A stretch of DNA of 64,000 bases from CAXBGS01 sp963975425 (GTDB lineage Bacteria > Planctomycetota > Planctomycetia > Pirellulales > Pirellulaceae): the NCBI GenBank assembly GCA_963975425.1, contig CAXBGS010000003.1, positions 62,001 through 126,000 on the forward strand. Reading direction: 5' to 3'. Numbering within the stretch: the first letter of the stretch is position 1; each line of letters starts with the position of its first letter. Below, one piece after another: positions 26,472 through 35,958 of this stretch. The position numbers and the translations under genes were made by a program. Below the pieces are notes generated by a model. It ran no database searches and was not told the origin of the DNA. It worked only from the letters and a program-made list of their open reading frames with translations.

Positions 26472-29400
26472 CTACTGCGGCGGTGTGGCGGCCAAGCCGG
26501 TCGCTTGCTGGCCAAGTGCACGTTGAATCTCTTTCATCAGCACGTCAAATTTCTTTCTTTGCTCGGGACCGCCCAGCTCGGGATACAACGATGCAACTTT
26601 GGTGATATCGGAAACCGCCTTTTGCATCACTTCGTTGCTGCCCATCGCTTTGCCCATCAAGTAGCGGCATGAAGCGACGTGGTAACGGGCGTCGAAAAAC
26701 TTATCACGGAACTGTTCTTTGCCGCTGGTCAATTGACTGATTTTGCCCCAGCCCCAAATGACGTTTTTGCCATCGGCGCCGCGACGACCGCCCGATAGCG
26801 CTGTCGAATAAGCATTGGACGCGTATTTGGGTGCGACTTCGGCCGCCCACTTTTCATACGCAAGGGCCGCCTCGGATTGAGCGTCCAGCATCATCGGCTT
26901 GGCTTCTAGAATCGTGGCCAGCGTATCGATGGCTTTCTTGTATTGGCCAAGCAGCCGGTAACAACGAGCCAACTGGTACTGCAGCGCGAGCGGTTTCTCT
27001 TGATTGCCCTGCAACAGTGATTCAAATGTACTCGCGGCGGACTGGATCAGTTCCGCTGCCTGACCGGTCGCTTTCGAATCGGTTGGCAACATGGCCGACT
27101 CGCCCATTTGCATCAAAGTCTGGCCGACCCACGAAAGCGTGTCAGGATTCTTGGTCGTTTTCGCAATCCGATCAAGGAAGACTCGAAACGCGCCGATCAG
27201 CTTTTCTCGCTTGGCCGGTGGCGCACTGTCAAGCTGATCGCGAATACTGCCGGCCATTCGCATGTACGTTGCGCTGAGTCGTTTTTGTCCGTCGGGGCCG
27301 GCAAAGGATTTGCGCAGATTCTCCATCGTGTCCGTCGCCCGACCGAGCAGCTTTGCCGTATCCTGATCGGCAGAAATCATCAGCTGAACCAGGACTTGCA
27401 GTTCGGTGCCATACAAGTCACCGCCGAAACTTTCGGTAGGTGGTCCCAGCGACTTCATCAGTCCGATCGGACCATAGACGGGATGATCAAGAACTTTGAT
27501 CGCCGCAGCCGCGTTATCCTGTTTTAGATAGATTTTGCCGAGCACAAGGGCCGCCTGCATTGCTTCGCCGTCGACGCGACCACTCTCGGCCGCTTCGAGT
27601 CCCAAACTCAGCTGTTCGCCGGCGCGATTTAGCAATTGCTGTGCATTTTCGCGATCTCCGTCACGGCCCGCCAAGACGGATGCGTTGTACAAGAGCTGTC
27701 CCAACAAACGCCGAAACTTTGCTTGCTCTGGTCCCTCGGCCATTTGGTTGATCAACGACTCGGCCTCGTCGAACCGGTCCTTTGACAGTGCCAAACGAAT
27801 CATGACCCCTTCGGCGGCTCGCGCGTCGGGATTGTTTGGCCATGTCTTGGTCAGAAACTTGCCCAACGCGTCAACTTGATCGATCAGTCCCGCGTTGGCA
27901 TCAGTGGGAACCTCGGCAAGCAGCAACTGCAGTGAATTGAGAGCCAACAAGCCGCCACGCAGCCCCACTTCGGTCCCCGGTGACGTGCGCGCCAAGAATC
28001 GTCCAACAACGGCGGCGTCACGGTATCGTTTCTCTTGATACAGAATGTAGGTCAACAATTGACGCGCTTCGTTGACCTTTTCGAAGTCACTATTTCGCGT
28101 CATCATGGCCAGCCCGCCACGAAGAATCACGATGCCGATGCCACTGGATTCGGCCAACTGTTTCGTGATTTCATTGATCTGGTCTTGGACTTCTTTCGAT
28201 GGATTCGGCTCACTCGAGAGAACGGACAACGATTGCCGTAAACTTTCCGTCGCCGAAAGCAGTTGCCGTGCTTTTTCGACGGCGTCATCGAGACTCTTTG
28301 GCGGTTCGGCCTTGGGCAGTTCGACCTTGGTATCTTCGACGCCCAGATCGGCCATCAAGCTTTTCGCTTCTGCCAAATGCGGTCCGGGAACCTTGCTGGC
28401 GTTGACCAACAGCTTGCGTCCCTCGGACTGTGCGTTGTTCTTGTCGGGTCCGCTTTGCCCGCCGTCGTTTGCTTTGGCTAGATAGGCTTTTGCCACATGC
28501 ACGCGCAGTTCTTGAACACTCGCGAGCGACTGTTCGTTTCGCCGCACGGACCTCAACATTTCTTCGCCCAGTTTGATGCCTTGTTGATAATCCGGCGGTG
28601 ATTGTTTCAGCCAAAGCCGGATCGCCCCGCTGAGTGCTTGAAACTTTGCTTCGCGCAGCGGATCGGCGTCGACTTGGTCGAGCATCAACATGAATCGATC
28701 GAGTGCGTCCTTATTGTTCCCCAGCAGTTCTTGACATCGACCGGTGTAAAATAACGCGTTGGCGCCGATGGGATACTTTTGGCCATAGTTGTCGTACAAG
28801 TCGGTGAAAAGCTCGGTGCTTTTCTGTAACAACGCTTTGCCATCAGAAGCGGGATCCTTAAAGGTCTCCGCGGCAAGCCGACGAGTCTCGGCCGCATCAA
28901 ACTTTGCCTGCAGGAATTCGGCGCGATACCGATCACGGCGCTGCGCCGCCTCGGGGTCTTTGGATGCATCGATCTTTTGACCTTGGATGTCTTTCAACTT
29001 GATGGTCAATTCGTCGACGATGGCATCGAACGTCTTTGCGGCTTCCAAGTAAGACTCGCGAGCGGCATCGCGCTGTGCATCGGTCGGATCGCTGGCCATC
29101 AACTGCGACGCGCGAACCATTTGCAATCGCCCCAACTGAGATCGAGCTTCGGCGATCCGTGGATGCGAACCCTGGCGGGTAAACTGTCGCAATTGTGTTT
29201 CGGCGTCACGAAAATTCCGATCGCGTTTGTCGGCATCGGTCGATGCGACGGCAGCGTCGATATAGGTCTGCGCCTTCTCAAGCGATGCGGCGGCAAGCAG
29301 CTCGGGATCGACACCGGGGTACTGATTCAGCCGATCCAGATAGATGACCGCCATGTCGTAGTAGCCTTGCGACCGCAATTGGTCCAAGAATGCTTGGGCC

Positions 29401-29552
29401 GGTTCGCCTTGGGCGACAACGCGTTTCGCCGTCGCCGCGGGAAAAGCAAAGACGCATGCGAACAAGACCAGAACAAAACCGATCGACCGTTGCGGGTCCA
29501 GCAAAACGGTCCCGTCGACAGGATGTCGGTTGAGTTCAGAAGAGACAGGCAT
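26472..29552 (-). CDS. Exported large TPR-repeat protein
   Basis: A 1026-residue protein with an internal hydrophobic segment (IGFVLVLFACVFAFPAATA, about residues 24-42) that acts as signal peptide or anchor. The rest is almost wholly helical with TPR/YbgF-like repeats, for example AQAFLDQLRSQGYYDMAVIY, NALFYTGRCQELLGNNKDAL, LQYQLARCYRLLGQYKKAID and EAALAYEKWA. No catalytic motif is visible. Such proteins occur beside ExbB/ExbD operons in planctomycetes and may act as a periplasmic scaffold for the motor; that is inference from position. It is divergent from the gene at 29708. Confidence 0.75.
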   Translation of the reverse strand: MPVSSELNRHPVDGTVLLDPQRSIGFVLVLFACVFAFPAATAKRVVAQGEPAQAFLDQLRSQGYYDMAVIYLDRLNQYPGVDPELLAAASLEKAQTYIDAAVASTDADKRDRNFRDAETQLRQFTRQGSHPRIAEARSQLGRLQMVRASQLMASDPTDAQRDAARESYLEAAKTFDAIVDELTIKLKDIQGQKIDASKDPEAAQRRDRYRAEFLQAKFDAAETRRLAAETFKDPASDGKALLQKSTELFTDLYDNYGQKYPIGANALFYTGRCQELLGNNKDALDRFMLMLDQVDADPLREAKFQALSGAIRLWLKQSPPDYQQGIKLGEEMLRSVRRNEQSLASVQELRVHVAKAYLAKANDGGQSGPDKNNAQSEGRKLLVNASKVPGPHLAEAKSLMADLGVEDTKVELPKAEPPKSLDDAVEKARQLLSATESLRQSLSVLSSEPNPSKEVQDQINEITKQLAESSGIGIVILRGGLAMMTRNSDFEKVNEARQLLTYILYQEKRYRDAAVVGRFLARTSPGTEVGLRGGLLALNSLQLLLAEVPTDANAGLIDQVDALGKFLTKTWPNNPDARAAEGVMIRLALSKDRFDEAESLINQMAEGPEQAKFRRLLGQLLYNASVLAGRDGDRENAQQLLNRAGEQLSLGLEAAESGRVDGEAMQAALVLGKIYLKQDNAAAAIKVLDHPVYGPIGLMKSLGPPTESFGGDLYGTELQVLVQLMISADQDTAKLLGRATDTMENLRKSFAGPDGQKRLSATYMRMAGSIRDQLDSAPPAKREKLIGAFRVFLDRIAKTTKNPDTLSWVGQTLMQMGESAMLPTDSKATGQAAELIQSAASTFESLLQGNQEKPLALQYQLARCYRLLGQYKKAIDTLATILEAKPMMLDAQSEAALAYEKWAAEVAPKYASNAYSTALSGGRRGADGKNVIWGWGKISQLTSGKEQFRDKFFDARYHVASCRYLMGKAMGSNEVMQKAVSDITKVASLYPELGGPEQRKKFDVLMKEIQRALGQQATGLAATPPQ

Positions 29553-29707
29553 CTAGCTCACTCGACGCAAAAAAAGAAAAGAACTCTTGGCTTATCGCCG
29601 CGAAACCCCGCCCGCCACCTGATTTCTATCAGCGGATTCGCCACAATCCTTTAGAGTAAAGAGGTCGCAGACGTCCTTCAAGCGTAGCCGAAACCAACAC
29701 CCCGCTG

Positions 29708-30793
29708 ATGCGCATTCCATCTCAATTTAATGACGACAGTCTCTATCGTGGCCGAAAACGCCCTGCGACCGCCGGCGGACCGTCGTATCGTCGACTGTTC
29801 CGATTGTTTATAGCCCTTGTGCTGGTTGTACTGGTGATGAAGGAAGCGGCACGGCCGCAGCTATACGAAACATTCTTTGGCGATTCACCCGAAACCACAT
29901 TCTTTGCCGGATCGCCGGAGAGGATTGCCGCCGATGCGGCGCGACCGACGGGCGGATTGCAGCAAGATGACCAACGGCCAGCGTCAGGTACCCAGGCCGG
30001 CTTCACCGCCGAAACGTCGCCGGGCCCCGCGGACAAGGGCGACGAGGTGAACTTGGACGACACAAACCTGGACGACACAAACCTGGACGAATTGCTCAGC
30101 CACATTGTCGACGGCAGTGTTTGGCATGGCGACGACTTCCAACCGCTTTGTTACCTGCTGGCCCATGCCCATGAAGTTGACCACCGCAGCGCTGCATCGG
30201 TTTCCGTCTTACCATTGCTGCAGCAACCCGATGTCTATCGTGGCCAGCCGGTACGATTTGACGGGACGATCATGCGAAGCGAATTGGTGACGGCGGCCGA
30301 GAACAATTTAGGAATCACCGAGTACTGGAACCTATGGATGCTGCCAGCGGACAAAGGCGAACGACCATTACTGGCCGTCGTACGTGACGTGCCCGCCGAA
30401 GTCGCATCGATCGGCGACAGCGGTAAACCCGTCAAGGCAATGATACTGGGGCGGTTCTTCAAACGACTTGCCTATCGATCGTCCATCGGTGCGGACTTGG
30501 CGCCCGTCATTGTGGGCTCGCTGATGGTCCGCCGCGATGAGACCACGCCGGCCGCCGCACCATCCACCGATACAGCGGTTTCAAAGTCGAAACTTGTCGG
30601 TGGAATCGCCCTCGCATGTGCGTTGGGCCTGGCGCTAGCGGGGCTGACGATGTGGCGAACCTCCGTTTCGGCGCGTCGAGCACGCGAATTGCGTCAAGCC
30701 AACACCGGCCGATCCGCGATCTTCTTGCGCGAACTGAGCGAAGACGAAACGATGAAAACGGAAACGGATTCGAACGAGGGCGAGATATCTTGA
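29708..30793 (+). CDS. Membrane-anchored protein of unknown function, paralogous to the next gene
   Basis: A 361-residue protein with a transmembrane helix near the N-terminus (LFRLFIALVLVVLVM, about 30-44), an acidic Asp-rich linker with a 15-bp repeat (NLDDTNLDDTNLDE), a folded domain (about 155-280: VLPLLQQPDVYRGQPVRFDG, WNLWMLPADKGERPLLAVV, GDSGKPVKAMILGRFFKR) and a second helix (GGIALACALGLALAGLTMW). The folded domain resembles one in the gene that follows, and the stop codon overlaps that gene's start. No known family was recognised. Confidence 0.65.
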   Translation: MRIPSQFNDDSLYRGRKRPATAGGPSYRRLFRLFIALVLVVLVMKEAARPQLYETFFGDSPETTFFAGSPERIAADAARPTGGLQQDDQRPASGTQAGFTAETSPGPADKGDEVNLDDTNLDDTNLDELLSHIVDGSVWHGDDFQPLCYLLAHAHEVDHRSAASVSVLPLLQQPDVYRGQPVRFDGTIMRSELVTAAENNLGITEYWNLWMLPADKGERPLLAVVRDVPAEVASIGDSGKPVKAMILGRFFKRLAYRSSIGADLAPVIVGSLMVRRDETTPAAAPSTDTAVSKSKLVGGIALACALGLALAGLTMWRTSVSARRARELRQANTGRSAIFLRELSEDETMKTETDSNEGEIS

Positions 30794-32214
30794 ATCGACA
30801 CGCGTCAATACAACTGATTCGCCTATTGATCATCGGAACGATTGCGCTGGCACAACCGAACGAGACACTGCGTGGTCAATCGGCGATACCGCTGCTCAGT
30901 GGATTCGACGAGCAACGTATCGAAAACGTGTTCCCGATCCGGGACGAACCGACAGCGGGCGAGGCAGGAAAGCTTGTCTATCGTCTGCAACGCATCGCCC
31001 CCGCGACGCTGCGGGAGCTGAATACGCAGCGCGAGATGAAAGCGAATGACTCCGAATCCGATGACGTCAAGCTTCGCACCGATGACGTCAAGCTTCGCAC
31101 CGGCGACGTTGTTTCGATGGAGGGTGTGATCGAAGAAATCGGAACATGGCCGATCCCCCGGCGACTGGTCGAATTCTTAGAAATTGCTGAACTGCAAGAA
31201 GTGTTGATTCGGCAATCCGATGGCAGTGGGGTGCGCATCATCACAACCGGGCTTGTCACCGATGCAGCCGAGGGCGACCGTGTTGCCGGCATCGGAATCG
31301 CACTCTCAGCGGATGACGACGCTACCGATCCAGATTCCAACGAAGATGATTCCAAGGCGGTCGCTGCCGGAAGATTGCAATGGTTTCCACGAGCGGCCTC
31401 CAGTGAAGGCGTGGCAATGCTCACCGACAAGGGAGTCGATGCGGCGGGCTTGGCCGACTTAGCGTCCCGAGATCGACGCCCATTGGCCGCCGAAGATGCT
31501 GACGTGTTCTATCCGGTGATGCGAGCGGCGGCCGAACTCGCGTCGGCTCAGGCGTCGACGATCACCACACCACAGTCGGTCGATCCGGTTCCGCTGCTTC
31601 GTGATCCCAACGCGTACGGCGGACACTGGCTGCGCATGACGCTGGGGACGGTTCGCGTGACCCGAATCGCCGTGACGGACGATCGCCGCCGCGAACAACT
31701 CGGCAGCGATCACTATTTCCAGATCGATGCGAGCGGCGACCTGGGCAACGTGGTCGTCTCGATCGCTCGGCCCGACGGCGACGCGGGGCCACCAATTCAA
31801 TTCGAAAACACCTACCCGGTTTCACTGGTGACGCGAACGCTGCCGACGTTTTTGCGCGACGCCATTGTGCAACAAGAGGGTGCCGGCGCGATCACAACGA
31901 TGATCAGCCGACCGATCCAGGTCGACGGTTTCTTCTTGCGGCTGTGGAGTTACGAAAGTGATTTCATGCAGCGAAAGGGTGGCGGTAAGCAATTTGGCCC
32001 GCTGATCGTCGCATCGCGATTTACGGATCTCGATCCGGGGACGTCTGATCCGGCCGGCGTCCGGGTCATCGGCTGGATCGCCGCGGTCGCCATCATCCTG
32101 GCGCTAGTCGGCACCGCGGTTTGGGCACGCGTCACTTCGTCGCACGACCGACGCATTCGGCGGAAACGGAAAAATCAAGAATCAGAACAATTACGTTTGC
32201 CCACCGAATCGTAG
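30790..32214 (+). CDS. Exported/membrane protein of unknown function (TTG start)
   Basis: The frame is open from 30616, but the TTG at 30790 is preferred. It overlaps the upstream stop as TTGA and gives a good signal peptide (IQLIRLLIIGTIALA). The product is about 474 residues. It contains two folded regions: an N-terminal one with a 21-bp tandem duplication (DDVKLRT repeated, 31060-31101), and one at ~260-420 beginning DPVPLLRDPNAYGGHWLRM that parallels the upstream protein's VLPLLQQPDVYRGQPVRF. A C-terminal helix (VIGWIAAVAIILALVGTAVW) anchors it, followed by a basic tail. It is probably coupled to and functioning with the upstream gene. Function unknown. Confidence 0.65.
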   Translation: MNRHASIQLIRLLIIGTIALAQPNETLRGQSAIPLLSGFDEQRIENVFPIRDEPTAGEAGKLVYRLQRIAPATLRELNTQREMKANDSESDDVKLRTDDVKLRTGDVVSMEGVIEEIGTWPIPRRLVEFLEIAELQEVLIRQSDGSGVRIITTGLVTDAAEGDRVAGIGIALSADDDATDPDSNEDDSKAVAAGRLQWFPRAASSEGVAMLTDKGVDAAGLADLASRDRRPLAAEDADVFYPVMRAAAELASAQASTITTPQSVDPVPLLRDPNAYGGHWLRMTLGTVRVTRIAVTDDRRREQLGSDHYFQIDASGDLGNVVVSIARPDGDAGPPIQFENTYPVSLVTRTLPTFLRDAIVQQEGAGAITTMISRPIQVDGFFLRLWSYESDFMQRKGGGKQFGPLIVASRFTDLDPGTSDPAGVRVIGWIAAVAIILALVGTAVWARVTSSHDRRIRRKRKNQESEQLRLPTES

Positions 32215-32367
32215 GCCAACTACCCAGCGTCACCGCCGACTTCATCACCTGACGTCGAAAAGCAATGAAGCGGACAAAACCATCGCACGGCTTGTTGCGG
32301 TCTAGCACTCGGCGTAAAACGTCGATCCTGTTGTCAATCAAACTCGAACATACGGAACCTTAATCCA

Positions 32368-33315
32368 ATGCGTCGCGCCAAAATCTCTGTCATCGGAGCT
32401 GGAAATGTCGGAGCCACCTGTGCGCACTGGTGTGCTGCAGCCGAACTAGGCGACATCGTCTTGCTGGACATCCCACAGGCTGGCGACATGCCCGCGGGCA
32501 AAGCGTTGGATTTGATGCAGTCTTCACCGATCATGGGGTTCGACTCGAACATCGTCGGCACCAACAGCTACGAGGACACGGTTGACAGTGATGTGATCGT
32601 CGTCACCGCGGGCATTCCGCGCAAACCCGGCATGAGCCGCGACGATTTGCTTAACACAAATGCAAACATCATCACGAGTGTGGCAACCGAAATCAAAGCG
32701 ACCAGCCCGAATGCGGTTGTGATCGTGGTCAGCAATCCGCTGGACGCGATGGTCCAGCAAATGTTCCGGGTCACAGGATTTGATTCGGCCAAGGTCTGCG
32801 GACAAGCTGGCGTTCTGGACACGGCGCGGTACCGAACATTCTTGGCGATGGAACTGGGCGTCAGTGTTGAAGACATCAGTGCGTTGTTGATGGGCGGCCA
32901 CGGTGACACGATGGTGCCGATCCCCAGCTGCACCAGTGTCGGTGGCATTCCGATCACTCAGTTGATCGATCCTGCCCGCTTGGAAGAAATCGTCGACCGC
33001 ACACGCAAGGGTGGCGCAGAGATCGTCTCATTGCTGAAAACCGGAAGCGCGTACTACGCACCGGCAGCGGCTTGCGCTCAGATGGTCGAAGCGGTCGTGC
33101 GAGACAAGAAACGCGTGATCCCTGTCGCTGCTCTATGTCAAGACGAATACAACGTTGGCGGATACTACGTCGGCGTGCCCGTCGTGATGGGCAGCGGTGG
33201 TGTTGAAAAGATCATCGAATTGAATTTGACCGACGAAGAAACGGCAAATTTCAACAACAGCGTCGAAGCCGTCAAACAGCTTGTCGCGACGATGGAGCAA
33301 TTGCTATCGGCGTAA
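32368..33315 (+). CDS. mdh: Malate dehydrogenase (LDH-like type)
   Basis: A 315-residue NAD-dependent enzyme of the TCA cycle. It shows the Rossmann motif ISVIGAGNVGATCA, the cofactor Asp in IVLLDIPQAGDMPAGKALDL, the substrate loop AGIPRKPGMSRDDLL (Arg at the position that selects malate or oxaloacetate over lactate), VSNPLDAMVQ, and the catalytic LLMGGHGDTMVP (His). The length is typical. It interconverts malate and oxaloacetate in the cytoplasm. It is a single gene. Confidence 0.95.
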   Translation: MRRAKISVIGAGNVGATCAHWCAAAELGDIVLLDIPQAGDMPAGKALDLMQSSPIMGFDSNIVGTNSYEDTVDSDVIVVTAGIPRKPGMSRDDLLNTNANIITSVATEIKATSPNAVVIVVSNPLDAMVQQMFRVTGFDSAKVCGQAGVLDTARYRTFLAMELGVSVEDISALLMGGHGDTMVPIPSCTSVGGIPITQLIDPARLEEIVDRTRKGGAEIVSLLKTGSAYYAPAAACAQMVEAVVRDKKRVIPVAALCQDEYNVGGYYVGVPVVMGSGGVEKIIELNLTDEETANFNNSVEAVKQLVATMEQLLSA

Positions 33316-33503
33316 CGGTCAAGATTGACGGTTGATGTTGTCGCAGGGGCGTTTTTTACGACACTTCCATCAATTTCCAAATCGTTTTCGGCTTCAGCGT
33401 TGACACGAACGGGTATTCGATCTTAGGTTGTCGCTCGCGATAATCATCGATCCAGACGTTTGACCTCACCGTCACGTTTGGACCACCGATCCAGTGCACC
33501 AAC

Positions 33504-34388
33504 ATGCGGAATCCGATGAGCCGTCTGAACCGATCAATTTCCTACAAGGGATTCGCTCCGGAAAATGAATCGAGTGACGACAAACACCTTCAGTGCGGCG
33601 CGTTGGGGTTCGGCATCGATGCCGACGACGCATTGTCAAATTATGGCGATGACTCACAGCCGTACTCGGATCTAACCGGCCCACAATATTCAGCGCCGCA
33701 ACGGTTTTTCCTGCCGTTGCATTACGAGGCGAAATATCAGTACCCGCTGATCGTTTGGCTGCACAATGACGGTTTTAACGAGAACCAAATTGAACAGCTG
33801 ATGCCGCACATCAGTTTGCGAAACTTCGTCGCCGTTGGTGTGCGAGGAATCCGTGCGGCGGACTCGGTCGGCCACCGATTCGACTGGCACAACAGCGCCT
33901 CGGCAATCGAATCGACACACCATCGGATCAGCGCCGCGATCGATGATGCGACTTCGCAGTTTTCCGTGCATCCGGACCGCATCATCCTGGCGGGCTATCA
34001 AAGCGGCGGGACGATGGCGATGCGAATCGCCATGCGAGACCCAGACCGCTTTGCCGCCGTCGCATCCTTTGGCGGACGCATGCCCCAGGGCAGCGGTGTG
34101 CTTGGCGACCTTGAACGACTGCGCCGGCGCAAACTGCCGATGCTTTGGCAATGGGCCGAAGACGATGTGAACTATCAGGCAGAGTCCTTGAAAGAAGACA
34201 TCCAGTTGGCAATGACGATCAAAGCCAAGGTCGACATTATCCAACATAAAGGTGACGACGAAATGACCACGGCGACGCTCGGCGAGCTGAACCAATGGAT
34301 CATGTCGCGAATCGTCAGCGGCGTCGCTGCTTCGTCCGCCGCCTCTGCCCGATGGTCGACCAGCCCGACCCAGTTTTCTTGCAACTGA
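33504..34388 (+). CDS. Alpha/beta-hydrolase-fold protein, probably catalytically impaired
   Basis: A 294-residue protein (an in-frame ATG at 33516 is an alternative start) similar to the phospholipase/carboxylesterase group: PLIVWLHNDGFNENQI, ISAAIDDATSQFSVHPDRI, IILAGYQSGGTMAMRIAMR, FAAVASFGGRMPQG, and LWQWAEDDVNYQAE with the usual acid. The nucleophile elbow, expected as G-F-S-Q-G-G, reads G-Y-Q-S-G-G, so Gln sits at the nucleophile position. The region where the catalytic His is expected reads KGDDEMTT with no His. It may be a pseudoenzyme or use altered chemistry. The 3' end runs into a 20-bp repeat array. Confidence 0.65.
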   Translation: MRNPMSRLNRSISYKGFAPENESSDDKHLQCGALGFGIDADDALSNYGDDSQPYSDLTGPQYSAPQRFFLPLHYEAKYQYPLIVWLHNDGFNENQIEQLMPHISLRNFVAVGVRGIRAADSVGHRFDWHNSASAIESTHHRISAAIDDATSQFSVHPDRIILAGYQSGGTMAMRIAMRDPDRFAAVASFGGRMPQGSGVLGDLERLRRRKLPMLWQWAEDDVNYQAESLKEDIQLAMTIKAKVDIIQHKGDDEMTTATLGELNQWIMSRIVSGVAASSAASARWSTSPTQFSCN

Positions 34389-34448
34389 GCAAGCTTTCTA
34401 GCGAATCAGCAAGCTTTCTTGCGACTCAGCAAGCTCGACTTTGCGCCA
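34385..34448. repeat. Short tandem repeat, ~20-bp unit
   Basis: Three imperfect copies (34385-34404, 34405-34424, 34425-34448) of a unit containing CAGCAAGCTTTCTTGCGA, with a more divergent fourth copy after them. The first copy overlaps the stop codon of the hydrolase-like gene. Within a unit, GCAAG and CTTGC can form a small hairpin. Confidence 0.7.
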
Positions 34449-34679
34449 CTCAGCGGGCTCGGAATCTTGCGCTCCAGCGGGACCTGCGTTGCCCGCCTTT
34501 GGCAGCCTGAATATTCTGCGGCCGGACTTTCCCGTTGCCGCAGCAGCACAGACGACCTTGCTGCCCAGTCACATCCGCATCCCTCTGTTGCGGATGCGGC
34601 CGACATTTTTTGCGTGGCTCACATTTTCGCGTGCCCATCGTTACACTGTGTGCGATGCGCTACAGGAACGCCCTCAACT

Positions 34680-34786
34680 TTCCTGCGGAACGATATTCCT
34701 GCGGCACGACACTTTCCCTGCGGCAGGATAATTTCCTGCGGCACAATAACTTCCTGCGGCACAATAACTTCCTGCGGCACAATGGC
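34680..34786. repeat. 18-bp tandem repeat array upstream of the response regulator
   Basis: About six copies of a unit starting TTCCTGCGGCACAATAAC. Two are identical and adjacent (34733-34750, 34751-34768), the next matches over 15 bases (34769-34783), and three further left are degenerate. The array ends about 30 bp before the ATG of the response regulator gene, so it lies in its promoter/leader. The rest of 34449-34817 holds no recognisable gene. Confidence 0.75.
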
Positions 34787-34817
34787 CCACCTTCCCGACA
34801 CACCCGTGTGACTCACC

Positions 34818-35258
34818 ATGACAGACGGCGACGCCCCAGCGGACGACGACCAGCAACCCAGTGCAGGCCCATCCGAATCGACCAAAGCTTCCTCAGGAAA
34901 AAAAATCCTGTTGGTCGATGATGATCTCGAAATCATTGAAACGGTTCAGTACGCATTAGAAAACGCCGGCTATCAAGTCGTGATCGCTCGCGACGGCAAT
35001 CAAGGACTAGCGCTTTCGGAACGCGAAGACCCCGACTTGATGATCTTGGACATGATGATGCCCAAACGCAGCGGATTCTTGGTCCTGGAAAAGCTTCGCC
35101 GCGTCCGCGATGAACCGTTACCTGTCATCATGATCACGGGCAACGAAGGCAGTCGACACAAGGCCTACGCAGAGCTACTGGGCGTGAACGATTACATCCA
35201 AAAACCGTTTGCCATGTCGCGTCTGATCGGCGCCGTGGACAAACTGCTCCGCAAATAA
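34818..35258 (+). CDS. Single-domain response regulator
   Basis: A 146-residue protein. The first 27 residues are an acidic, Ser-rich tail. The rest is a receiver domain: KKILLVDDDLEII (acidic pocket D34-D36), LMILDMMMPKRSG (phosphoacceptor D78), VIMITGNEG (conserved Thr/Ser switch) and DYIQKPFAMSRLIGAVDKLL (conserved Lys). There is no output domain, so it probably signals by protein interaction. No histidine kinase is adjacent. It lies directly behind the 18-bp repeat array. Confidence 0.92.
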   Translation: MTDGDAPADDDQQPSAGPSESTKASSGKKILLVDDDLEIIETVQYALENAGYQVVIARDGNQGLALSEREDPDLMILDMMMPKRSGFLVLEKLRRVRDEPLPVIMITGNEGSRHKAYAELLGVNDYIQKPFAMSRLIGAVDKLLRK

Positions 35259-35333
35259 CAAAGCCATGGTTGGCATGGGTTGGCTCACCAAGCTCGAAAG
35301 CGTGTAAATCCAAGCCCCTGAACTCAATCCACC

Positions 35334-35780
35334 GTGAACCCAGACCAAACGTCGCGACGAATCCTGTTGGTGGCAGCCATTGCCGGTGCACTTGGCGTGA
35401 TCATCGGTGCTTTCGGCGCACACGGACTCGAAGACACGATCCGCCGCGTCGGGTTTTACGACAATGACGCCTTGACGGCCGAACTGATCGAAAAACGGCT
35501 GGACCAATTCGATGTGGCAGCGCGTTACCACTTAGCTCACGCAGTCGCGCTGCTGGCACTGGCGGGCGTCTCGATCGGAAAACCGCAACGCCGCATCCTC
35601 GCCATGTGGCTGTTCACCGCCGGCATCGCTTTATTTAGCGGCAGCTTGTACCTGCTGGTACTGACCAATACGCCTTGGCTGGGCGCCATCACGCCGCTGG
35701 GCGGTTTGGCCTGGATCGCGGCTTGGCTATCCCTGTTATCGGTCAGCGTGGGCAATGGCGGTAACGACCCTGAGACCTAG
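35334..35780 (+). CDS. DUF423 family integral membrane protein
   Basis: A 148-residue protein with four predicted helices and the family signature AGALGVIIGAFGAHGLEDTI near the N-terminus, ARYHLAHAVALLALAGV, LFTAGIALFSGSLYLLVLTN and ITPLGGLAWIAAWLSL. DUF423 (YgdD-like) proteins are small inner-membrane proteins of unknown function. It follows the response regulator by 75 bp on the same strand. Confidence 0.9.
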   Translation: MNPDQTSRRILLVAAIAGALGVIIGAFGAHGLEDTIRRVGFYDNDALTAELIEKRLDQFDVAARYHLAHAVALLALAGVSIGKPQRRILAMWLFTAGIALFSGSLYLLVLTNTPWLGAITPLGGLAWIAAWLSLLSVSVGNGGNDPET

Positions 35781-35958
35781 TACGTGAACCCCGGGACTCT
35801 CAACTGCGAAACATCGCCGTTTCCGAGATCAGCCGGTTTCCATTAAGAAGCGAAATGGAACATTGACGCAAATCCAAGACTTGGGACCTCGCCGAAATCG
35901 TTTCGATCGCGTAACGTGTTTGCAACTTTGATTCGATCACCCGACGCCAACCGACGCG

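Noticed and set aside
34680..34786. CRISPR-like appearance of regularly repeated units
   Set aside because: The units are directly adjacent with no unique spacers, and no cas genes are present. The same applies to the arrays at 40926 and 46589.
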